Part shown: in pieces, positions 1 through 5,030 of the stretch
Position numbering within the stretch: the first letter of the stretch is position 1
Layout of the letters: every line of letters begins with the position of its first letter
NCBI GenBank assembly: GCA_021792015.1
Contig: JAJYVM010000185.1
Span: 1 to 7,366 of the forward strand
Origin: Bacillota bacterium
Lineage (GTDB): Bacteria; Bacillota; Sulfobacillia; RBS10-35; JAJYVM01
Reading direction: 5' to 3'
Length of the DNA: 7,366 bases
Position numbers and translations under genes: made by a program
Notes under the pieces: generated by a model
Database searches by the model: none
What the model saw: only the letters and a program-made list of their open reading frames with translations
What the model was told of the DNA's origin: nothing

Positions 1-1
1 C

Positions 2-247
2 AGGCACGCCGGCCCCGTGCACGTCGGCCCCGTGCACGCCGGCCCCGTGCACGCCGGCCCCGGACATACCGCCCCCGGGCACACCGCCCCCGGGCACACC
101 ACCCCCGGGCACACCGCCCCCGGACGCGCCGGCAGCGGAAACGCCGCCCGCGGGCACGCCGCCCCCCGACGCACCATCCGCCGAGACGCCGCCCCCCGAC
201 GCACCATCCGCCGAGACGCCAGCCGCGGAGACGCCGCCGGGGGACGC
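2..247 (-). repeat. Elastin-like pentapeptide tandem repeat (15-bp period) inside the exonuclease gene
   Basis: Reading the minus strand from 247 down to 8, the coding frame gives 16 consecutive pentads of pattern [V/A/M]-[P/S/H]-[G/A]-[G/A/D]-G, with one irregular unit ending in D; another begins at 7-2. Three successive units read VPGGG, others VSADG, ASGGG, VSAAG and VHGAG. The period is 15 bp and the tract continues off the left edge. VPGXG is the elastin repeat, typically flexible and disordered, so this may be a long flexible linker. The reading frame is certain; the role is inference. Confidence 0.85.
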
Positions 248-997
248 CTCGTCCACGGCCACGCCATGCGCACCGCCGCGCCCGCCGCCCGCGGCTCCCG
301 CGCCCCCACCCCCGCCCCCGCGCCCCGTCAGCGCCGCGGCCAGCACCGTCTGCCGCAGCCCACCGCCGCGCGCCGCCAGGGTCTCGGCCAGCAGCGACCA
401 CGTCGGGTCGGCCGCCGGCCGCTGCAGGAACTCGAGCGTGGCGAGCAGCGGGGTCGGGACGCGCCCGAGGGCGTCGCGCAGCGCCGCGAACAGGAGCCCC
501 GTGGCCCGCGCGTCGTGCAGGGCGTCGTGCGCCTGCGACAGCTCCAGGCCATACCGCGCCGCCAGGTCGCCGAGCCGGAAGCTGGGCTGCAGCGGCGCCA
601 GCAGCCGCGCCAGGGCGTAGGTGTCGTAGGCGGTGCCAGCCCAGGCCGGCAGCCCGCACCGCTTCAGCGCCGCCTGCAGAAACGCCACGTCGAACGCCGC
701 GTTATGGGCGACAAGCGGCAGATCCCCGGCAAAGGCGCGGAAGCCCTCGACCGCCTCCGCCAGGGGCGGCGCCACGGCCAGGGCGGCCGGGTCGAGCCCC
801 GTCAGCCGCGCCACGCCCACGGCCAGCGGCGCCGTGTAGCGCACGAGGGTGCAGAACTCGTCCTCCACCTGCCCGCCCGCCACCCGCACGGCCGCCAGCT
901 GCAGCAGGCTGTCGGCCGCCGCGTCCAGCCCGCTGGTCTCGCAGTCGAAGGCGACGAACGCCCCGGGCGACCCGCCCGCCCCCGCCGACCCGCTCAC
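2..997 (-). CDS. DnaQ-family 3'-5' exonuclease, probable N-terminal part of a DinG-type helicase (partial)
   Basis: The protein starts at GTG 997 and stays open to the left window edge (332 codons visible), so its C-terminal part is missing. Residues about 12-175 form a DEDDh exonuclease: ExoI is FDCET with D18 and E20, ExoII is HNAAFD with H98 and D103, and ExoIII is HDALHDA with H157 and D162. Such domains remove 3'-terminal nucleotides using two metal ions. The following stretch, VPTPLLATLEFL...WSLLAETLAARG, resembles the linker after the exonuclease domain of Firmicutes DinG proteins, so a helicase domain probably follows off the window; that is inference. From about residue 220 the protein becomes a Gly/Ala/Val tract of elastin-like pentapeptides, which is odd for this family. 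The start is supported by GGAGAGG (1002-1008, minus strand) and a GTGA overlap with the phosphatase stop, implying one operon. A stand-alone exonuclease with a low-complexity tail is the alternative. Confidence 0.85.
   Translation of the reverse strand, partial: MSGSAGAGGSPGAFVAFDCETSGLDAAADSLLQLAAVRVAGGQVEDEFCTLVRYTAPLAVGVARLTGLDPAALAVAPPLAEAVEGFRAFAGDLPLVAHNAAFDVAFLQAALKRCGLPAWAGTAYDTYALARLLAPLQPSFRLGDLAARYGLELSQAHDALHDARATGLLFAALRDALGRVPTPLLATLEFLQRPAADPTWSLLAETLAARGGGLRQTVLAAALTGRGGGGGGAGAAGGGRGGAHGVAVDEASPGGVSAAGVSADGASGGGVSADGASGGGVPAGGVSAAGASGGGVPGGGVPGGGVPGGGMSGAGVHGAGVHGADVHGAGVP
156..220. repeat. Exact 30-bp tandem duplication within the pentapeptide tract
   Basis: Bases 156-185 and 186-215 are identical and the first five bases of the unit recur at 216-220. 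Each 30-bp unit is two pentads (VSADG plus ASGGG on the minus strand). Perfect identity, where other pentads have drifted, points to a recent slippage or unequal-crossover event. Confidence 0.85.
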
Positions 998-1629
998 GGC
1001 GCCTCTCCGGACGGCGCCGCCAGGTGGGAGGTGTCGTTCATGACCAGGATGCGGGGCCGCGTGCGCCCCCCGTACCGCAGCAGCGTCAGGCTGCAGTTGT
1101 CGATGACGATGTGGCGCCGCAGCCCGCGGTCGGCGCCGATCAGGTCGAGCAGCAGCAGCTTCAGCACCGCCCCGTGGGCCACGAGCAGCACGCGGTCCAG
1201 CCCGTCGTCCCAGAGCCGGTCGAACGTGGCCCGGCAGCGGTCGGCCACCTGGGCGATGCTCTCCCCGCCCGGCGCCGTGGCGTCGTCGCCGCCGAACTGG
1301 TAGTCGTGCCAGGCCGCCGGGTGCGCCTGCGCCGCCTCGCGGAAGGTGAGACCCTCCCAGAGGCCGTAGTCCATCTCACGGAAGCCGGGGTCGGTGAGGA
1401 GCGCCGGTCCGCCGCATGCGCTCAGCACGGCGGCGGCGGTGTCGCGGGCGCGGCTGAGGTCCGAGGACCAGGCGGCGTCGAAGGCGATGTCGTGCAGGCG
1501 CGCCGCAAGTCGTCGCGCCTGGATCTCGCCTTCCCGGGTGAGCGGAACGTCACGCTGCCCTTGGTAGCGGCCCTCGTGGTTATAGGCCGTGAGGCCGTGG
1601 CGCGCCAGGAACAGAAGACCCAATCCCAT
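994..1629 (-). CDS. Histidine phosphatase family protein (phosphoglycerate mutase-like)
   Basis: A 211-residue branch-1 histidine phosphatase, using ATG 1629. The signature LARHGLTAYN carries the nucleophile H11 beside R10; the second phosphate-binding arginine is R60 in SSDLSRARDT; the likely proton donor is E85 in FREMDYGLWEG; and the second catalytic histidine is H152 in LVAHGAVLK. The C-terminal NCSLTLLRY is also typical. These enzymes act through a phosphohistidine intermediate on small phosphorylated metabolites. Cofactor-independent phosphatases of the GpmB/PhoE/CobC type look alike, so the substrate cannot be assigned, and a true glycolytic mutase is less likely because the protein is short. 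TTG 1641 and TTG 1623 in the same frame are possible starts; none has a strong binding site. Its TGA overlaps the GTG of the exonuclease by four bases, suggesting coupled translation. Confidence 0.88.
   Translation of the reverse strand: MGLGLLFLARHGLTAYNHEGRYQGQRDVPLTREGEIQARRLAARLHDIAFDAAWSSDLSRARDTAAAVLSACGGPALLTDPGFREMDYGLWEGLTFREAAQAHPAAWHDYQFGGDDATAPGGESIAQVADRCRATFDRLWDDGLDRVLLVAHGAVLKLLLLDLIGADRGLRRHIVIDNCSLTLLRYGGRTRPRILVMNDTSHLAAPSGEAP
1002..1008 (-). promoter_or_regulatory. Ribosome binding site of the exonuclease gene
   Basis: On the minus strand GGAGAGG ends four bases before GTG 997 (seven bases counting from the GGAG core). It supports this GTG start over internal alternatives and lies inside the 3' end of the phosphatase gene. 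Confidence 0.6.
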
Positions 1630-1642
1630 CCCGCCCAGCAAC

Positions 1643-1647
1643 GGAGG
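1643..1647 (+). promoter_or_regulatory. Ribosome binding site deciding the TTG start of the hydroxyacid dehydrogenase
   Basis: GGAGG lies eight bases before TTG 1656 in the 26-base gap between divergent start codons. It favours TTG 1656 over the in-frame ATG at 1677, and it is the only strong binding site in the gap. Confidence 0.75.
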
Positions 1648-1655
1648 TTTGTCGC

Positions 1656-2771
1656 TTGCCGCTCCTTCTCTGCTCGATGCCCTTTTCCCCGGAGCCGTTG
1701 GAAGCCCTGCACGGGGCCACCGTCGTCCTGGCCCCGGATGGCACGGCCTGGCGCGCGCGCCTGCCGGAGGCCGAGATCGCCGTCGGCCGCCTGTTCGCCG
1801 CCGACCTGCCGGCGGCCGGGCGCCTGCGCTGGCGGCAGGTCCCCTTCACCGGCGTCGAGAACCTGCCGCTTCGCGAACTGGCCGCCCGCGGCATTCCCGT
1901 GACCAACATCCACGAGCAGGCCGACAGCATGGCCGACCACGCCATCATGCTGCTGCTGGCCCTGTCCCGGGGCCTCGCGGACTGCGTGCGCAGCCAGCAG
2001 GACGCGCAGTGGGGGCGGCCGCGCGTCGGCGAGCAACTGCGTCCCGCAGACCTGCCGCCATCCGTGGCTCCGGGGCGCACGCTGCTGGCCGCCGGCTTCG
2101 GCGCCGTGGGCCGCGGCATCGCCGCCCGGGCCCGCGCCTCCGGCATGCGGGTGGTCGCCCTCAAGCGCCACCCGGCGCCGGACCCGGCCTGCGGCGCGGT
2201 GATCGGCCCGGACGAGCTGCTGGCCGCCCTGCCACGGGTCGACGCCGTCGCCAACTCGCTGCCGCTGACCGACGCCACGCGCGGCATATTCGGCGCCGCC
2301 GCCTTCGCCGCCCTGCCGCCCGGGGCGCTCTACGTGAATGTCGGGCGCGGGCAGACCGAGGACGAGTCCTCACCGCTTGCTCCATCCGGGCGCGGCTCGG
2401 CCCAGCTTGGCTCCAGCCGCTTGGCGGCTGCCGCTCGCGTCATCCGGACACTGGCGACGGCCCTGCGCTCGGGCCACCTCGGCGGGGCGGGCCTGGACGT
2501 CTTCGCCACCGAACCCCTGCCGTCCGCGCATCCGCTCTGGCGCGTCGCTCGGCTCGGCCCATCCAGCCGCCTCGCGACCCAGCTTCGCTCCGGCCGCTTC
2601 ACGGCCGCTCGCTCGCGTCATCCGGACCCGCGCGCGATCATCACCCCCCATCTCGGCGGGCATCAGCGCGATCGGCTGAGCCGGGTGCGCGCCCTGGTCG
2701 CGGACAACCTGAGCCGGTACCTGCGCGGGCAGCCGCTGCGCAACCTGGTCGACCCGGAGGCGGGGTACTGA
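1656..2771 (+). CDS. D-isomer 2-hydroxyacid dehydrogenase with two in-frame repeat insertions
   Basis: This 371-residue protein is an NAD(P)-dependent D-2-hydroxyacid dehydrogenase, the family that interconverts 2-oxo and D-2-hydroxy acids. The Rossmann glycine motif GFGAVG is at 147-152; NSLPLTDATRG is at 200-210; the catalytic residues are R231 in NVGRG, E286 in ATEPLP and H332 in ITPHLGG. A positively charged ALKRHP after the second beta strand (168-173), where an acidic residue normally selects NAD, hints at NADP preference as in glyoxylate/hydroxypyruvate reductases; this is inference. The family is usually near 320 residues. The excess is explained by two insertions of about 26 residues, at roughly 239-265 and 297-322, encoded by related repeats. 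Frame and catalytic residues are intact, so it may still be active, but the inserts sit between the catalytic residues. The stop shares one base with the next gene's ATG. Confidence 0.88.
   Translation: MPLLLCSMPFSPEPLEALHGATVVLAPDGTAWRARLPEAEIAVGRLFAADLPAAGRLRWRQVPFTGVENLPLRELAARGIPVTNIHEQADSMADHAIMLLLALSRGLADCVRSQQDAQWGRPRVGEQLRPADLPPSVAPGRTLLAAGFGAVGRGIAARARASGMRVVALKRHPAPDPACGAVIGPDELLAALPRVDAVANSLPLTDATRGIFGAAAFAALPPGALYVNVGRGQTEDESSPLAPSGRGSAQLGSSRLAAAARVIRTLATALRSGHLGGAGLDVFATEPLPSAHPLWRVARLGPSSRLATQLRSGRFTAARSRHPDPRAIITPHLGGHQRDRLSRVRALVADNLSRYLRGQPLRNLVDPEAGY
2375..2449 (+). repeat. Intragenic repeat copy 1 (about 75 bp, hairpin-containing)
   Basis: By hand alignment it matches 2552-2627 in about 61 of 76 columns with one single-base gap; the last 18 bases (CGCTCGCGTCATCCGGAC) are identical. 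It contains the hairpin AGCCGC-TTG-GCGGCT (2415-2429). Just upstream, GAGGAC and GTCCTC (2358-2371) form a further inverted repeat that may mark the left junction. It adds about 26 residues to the dehydrogenase between the catalytic R231 and the ALRSGHLGGAGLDVF block. The strand is arbitrary. Family unknown. Confidence 0.75.
2552..2627 (+). repeat. Intragenic repeat copy 2 (about 76 bp, hairpin-containing)
   Basis: This is the second copy of the element at 2375-2449, in the same orientation, 102 bases further on. Its hairpin is GGCCG-CTTCA-CGGCC (2592-2606), equivalent in position to the copy 1 hairpin but with different paired bases. It adds about 26 residues between PLWR and DPRAIITPH, where family members normally have a short loop. 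The reading frame is kept. Confidence 0.75.
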
Positions 2772-3748
2772 TGCGGGCCATGCGGCTGCACGCCGCCGGC
2801 CGCCCGCTGGCGCTGGACGAGGTGCCCCCGCCCGAGCCCGGCCCGGGCGAGGTCCGCATCCGGGTGGGCGCCTGCGGCGTGTGCCGGACCGACCTGCATC
2901 TTGTGGAGGGCGACCTGCCGCTGCGCAGGTCGCCCCTCATCCCGGGCCACCAGATCGTGGGCGTGGTCGATGCGCTGGGGCCCGGCGTCAAGGCGCCGGA
3001 GGCCGGCGTCCGGGTCGGAGTGGCCTGGCTGCGGCACGCCTGCGGGGCGTGCGACCTCTGCCGCCGCGGTCTGGAGAACCTCTGCCCCGATGCCACCTTC
3101 AACGGCTGGAGCGAGGACGGCGGCTACGCGGAGTTCGCCGTGGCGCCGGCCGACTTCATCTACCCGCTGCCGCCCGGCCTGACCGACATCCAGGCCGCGC
3201 CCCTGCTCTGCGCCGGCATCATCGGCTACCGGTCGCTGCGCCTGGCGGGCGTGCAGCCCGGGGACACCGTCGGCCTCTTCGGCTTCGGCGCCTCCGCCCA
3301 CCTGGCGCTGCAGGTCGCCCTGCACTGGGGCTGCCGCGTGTTCGCCTTCAGCCGCGGGCAGGCGCACCGCCAGCTGGCCCTTGCTCTGGGCGCCGCCTGG
3401 GCCGGGAGCGGCGACCCGCCAGCCCCGCTGGATGCCGCCGTGACGTTCGCCCCCGCCGGGGCCGTGATCCCGCAGGCGCTGGCCTGCATGCGCCCCGGCG
3501 CGACCCTGGCCGTCAACGCGATCCACTTGGACGTGGTCCCGGCCATGGACTATGGGCTACTCTACCGGGAGCGGGCCGTGCGGAGCGTCTGCAACGCCAC
3601 GCGGCGGGATGGCGAGGAGTTCCTGCGCCTGGCGGCGGAGATCCCGATCCACGCAGAGACCGAGGTGCTGCCGCTGGAAGAGGCCAACGAGGCGCTGCGC
3701 CGCGTCAGGGACGGCACGGTGCACGGTGCCGCCGTGCTGGTGCCGTAG
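2771..3748 (+). CDS. Zinc-dependent alcohol dehydrogenase (MDR superfamily)
   Basis: A complete 325-residue medium-chain zinc alcohol dehydrogenase, which interconverts alcohols and aldehydes with NAD(P). The catalytic zinc ligands are C38 (GVCRTD), H60 (PGHQ) and C147 (LLCAG). The structural zinc site is C91, C94, C97 and C105. The nucleotide-binding turn is GFGASAH at 171-177. The end (ERAVRSVCNATRRDGEEFL, then EANEALRRVRDG) matches the AdhP/AdhA-like subgroup in which GHQ replaces the usual GHE, so that replacement is not a defect. Start: ATG 2771 overlaps the dehydrogenase stop by one base (TGATG) and has GGAGG at 2756-2760; ATG 2780 is the alternative. It is surely co-transcribed with the hydroxyacid dehydrogenase. 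The substrate cannot be read from sequence. Confidence 0.92.
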   Translation: MRAMRLHAAGRPLALDEVPPPEPGPGEVRIRVGACGVCRTDLHLVEGDLPLRRSPLIPGHQIVGVVDALGPGVKAPEAGVRVGVAWLRHACGACDLCRRGLENLCPDATFNGWSEDGGYAEFAVAPADFIYPLPPGLTDIQAAPLLCAGIIGYRSLRLAGVQPGDTVGLFGFGASAHLALQVALHWGCRVFAFSRGQAHRQLALALGAAWAGSGDPPAPLDAAVTFAPAGAVIPQALACMRPGATLAVNAIHLDVVPAMDYGLLYRERAVRSVCNATRRDGEEFLRLAAEIPIHAETEVLPLEEANEALRRVRDGTVHGAAVLVP

Positions 3749-3752
3749 CCTC

Positions 3753-3795
3753 GCGCCGGTCCCCGCCGCGCCCAGCCGAACCGGCGCACGATTTT
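3753..3795 (+). terminator. Possible intrinsic terminator after the alcohol dehydrogenase gene
   Basis: GCGCCGGT (3753-3760) pairs exactly with ACCGGCGC (3780-3787) across a 19-base loop, followed by ACGATTTT. Placement five bases after the stop fits termination of the dehydrogenase operon. The loop is long and the T run is short and offset, so the call is tentative. Confidence 0.4.
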
Positions 3796-3901
3796 ATCCA
3801 AACCTTAGAGGAACTCGAAGTCGCAACCCGAATGTCACGTTTGTACGGTACCCGGTCATTTCGTGGCACGGGTCCGGCGGCGGAGCGGCCCAGCGGCGCA
3901 C
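3788..3901 (+). promoter_or_regulatory. Less GC-rich leader before the DUF2232 gene, probable promoter region
   Basis: About 75 bases from 3791 are clearly less GC-rich than the surroundings, which fits a promoter and 5' leader for the following gene. I could not find a convincing -35/-10 pair. TGTCACG (3833-3839) can pair with CGTGGCA (3862-3868) in RNA, with one G-U wobble and a 22-base loop, and GTACGGTAC lies in that loop. No known riboswitch is recognisable. Confidence 0.3.
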
Positions 3902-3908
3902 GAGGAGG
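3902..3908 (+). promoter_or_regulatory. Ribosome binding site deciding the start of the DUF2232 gene
   Basis: GAGGAGG ends eight bases before ATG 3917. An in-frame GTG at 3863 would add 18 Arg/Ala-rich residues and has no such site, so the shorter form is preferred. Confidence 0.75.
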
Positions 3909-3916
3909 CGGCGAGG

Positions 3917-4672
3917 ATGGCGCGTGCATCCGGAGGCTCCGGGTCAGTCCGCGGCGTGGTGCTCGGGGGTCTCTTGGCGGCGATCACGGCCGTGCTGCTG
4001 TACCTGCAGATCGCGCCGGGGCCCGAGCCCTTCGCGCGGATCCTGGCGCCCATCCCCGTCATGGTCGCGACCGTCCGCCTCGGCTCGCGGTCCGGCGTCC
4101 TGGTCGCCTTTGTCGCCGCGCTCATCATGACGATGATGGCCGGTCCCTTCGCGGCCGTCATCACCATGGGGCCGCCCGCCTGCATCGGGGTGGCGCTGGG
4201 CGTCGCGCTGCGGGGCCGCCGGCGCTTCTGGGCCGTCGTCCTCGCCGCCATGGTGGCCGATGCGGTGGCCATGGCCGTCGTGCTGATGGCCACGGTCGTG
4301 CTGTTCGGCAACGCGTTCTTCCAGGGCATGGCGGCCTCGATCGGCCAGGCGGTCCAGGGCGCCTCGGCGCTGGCCGCCAGCGTTCCGGGGCTCGCCAGCT
4401 GGATGAACGCGCTTGGGGCATGGGCGCAGAAGGCCGTCCACCTGGTGCCGGTGATCGCCCTCGTCTTCGTGTTCTGGCACGCCGTCTTCTTCGCCGGCCT
4501 CGCCTTCCTCGTCGGCCTGGCGGTTCTGCGCCGGCTCGGCGAAGAGGTGCCGGCGGGGCCGCGCTGGATCGATGCCATCTTCGACTGGGTCACGCGCCGG
4601 ACCCGGACCGGTCAGCCGGCGCGGCTCGGCCGGGCACCCAACTGCGCGACCCACCCTTCCCCCGGCGCGTAG
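3917..4672 (+). CDS. DUF2232 (YybS-like) multi-pass membrane protein
   Basis: A 251-residue hydrophobic protein with about five to six membrane segments: roughly 11-32, 43-53 with 58-75, 78-98, 104-131 and 173-204. The block PIPVMVATVRLG, a long Ala/Met-rich helix, then a glycine-rich GVALGVALRGRRR resembles the Firmicutes YybS/DUF2232 family, which has a transporter S-component-like look and no firmly known function. Assignment rests on overall pattern, so it is moderate. It is shorter than Bacillus YybS (about 310 residues). The usual neighbours of yybS in Bacillus (GdpP/YybT, ribosomal protein L9, replicative helicase) are absent. Its last 20 or so residues (TGQPARLGRAP...SPGA) look unlike the rest and may come from a decayed copy of the repeat found in the hydroxyacid dehydrogenase. 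It appears monocistronic and convergent to the propeller gene. Confidence 0.7.
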   Translation: MARASGGSGSVRGVVLGGLLAAITAVLLYLQIAPGPEPFARILAPIPVMVATVRLGSRSGVLVAFVAALIMTMMAGPFAAVITMGPPACIGVALGVALRGRRRFWAVVLAAMVADAVAMAVVLMATVVLFGNAFFQGMAASIGQAVQGASALAASVPGLASWMNALGAWAQKAVHLVPVIALVFVFWHAVFFAGLAFLVGLAVLRRLGEEVPAGPRWIDAIFDWVTRRTRTGQPARLGRAPNCATHPSPGA

Positions 4673-5030
4673 CCCGCCGCAGTCGGCGCGACCCGTTGGA
4701 TCGCGGCTGCAGACCCTCTCATGATGCCGATGGGCACCATGAGAGGGTCTTGCCGTAATCGAGGCGGTGGAACAACTCGTGACTAGTACCGGCTGGCACG
4801 CGCGGGCGGCGCCAGACAGCCCACCAGGGCGACGCGCTCTTCCCGAGGAAGGCATCGAGGACGCGATTATAACCGCCGAGCGGCTGCACGCGGCCCTGAC
4901 GCGAACCCTTGACGGCCGCAGCGACGGCGGCACGGGCGGATCTGCCGCGCTTGGCCGCGATGGCCCGCCGCCTCGCCACCGGTCCGCGACGGGCACGTGC
5001 ACCGCCGGGAGTCCGCCTGCTGGCGGCGCA
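4673..5030. other. Convergent intergenic region, no convincing gene
   Basis: This 358-base gap lies between two convergent genes. Apart from the hairpin at 4711-4750, it holds a minus-strand open frame (GTG 4979 to the stop at 4719, 86 codons) with moderately high third-position GC, no recognisable domain and no clear ribosome binding site. A plus-strand frame from GTG 4767 also runs through it, but only as part of an antisense shadow of the propeller gene. No tRNA, small RNA or mobile element is recognisable. Confidence 0.5.
4711..4750. terminator. Long perfect-stem hairpin in the convergent gap, possible bidirectional terminator
   Basis: AGACCCTCTCATG (4711-4723) pairs perfectly over 13 bp with 4738-4750. 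After one A/C mismatch, TGCC pairs with GGCA around a GATG loop, giving 17 pairs in all. It starts 38 bases after the DUF2232 stop. Neither strand has a T tract after the stem, so it is not a classical intrinsic terminator; it could protect a 3' end, stop transcription with a factor, or be a repeat element. Confidence 0.5.

Noticed and set aside
2..247. Short regular repeats considered as a CRISPR array
   Set aside because: The 15-bp period has no unique spacers, and the repeats are in frame with the exonuclease gene, so they are coding tandem repeats.
17..1303. Plus-strand open frame of 428 codons across the exonuclease and phosphatase genes
   Set aside because: It is antisense to two genes with clear catalytic motifs. 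Its Pro/His/Arg-rich translation is the complement of the Gly/Val/Ala repeat, as expected in very GC-rich DNA.
1562..1590. TTGGTA and TATAGG considered as a promoter for the hydroxyacid dehydrogenase
   Set aside because: The spacing is only about 14 bases and the hexamers are weak; the match is no better than expected by chance.
2358..2627. The dehydrogenase repeats considered as a classical insertion sequence or intron
   Set aside because: Each unit is under 100 bp, encodes no transposase, has no clear target duplication and keeps the reading frame, so a miniature palindromic repeat fits better.
1589..3748. One 719-codon plus-strand frame suggesting a fusion ending in the alcohol dehydrogenase
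   Set aside because: Only the part from ATG 2771 looks like protein. The part before 2771 is a shifted reading of the hydroxyacid dehydrogenase and is Arg/Pro/Ala-rich without domains.
2881..4758. Plus-strand frame of 625 codons spanning the alcohol dehydrogenase and DUF2232 genes
   Set aside because: It is an out-of-frame shadow of both genes, with no domain and no supported start.
4673..5030. A tRNA or structured small RNA in the convergent gap
   Set aside because: Apart from the simple hairpin I found no cloverleaf, TTCGA-type loop or known riboswitch pattern.
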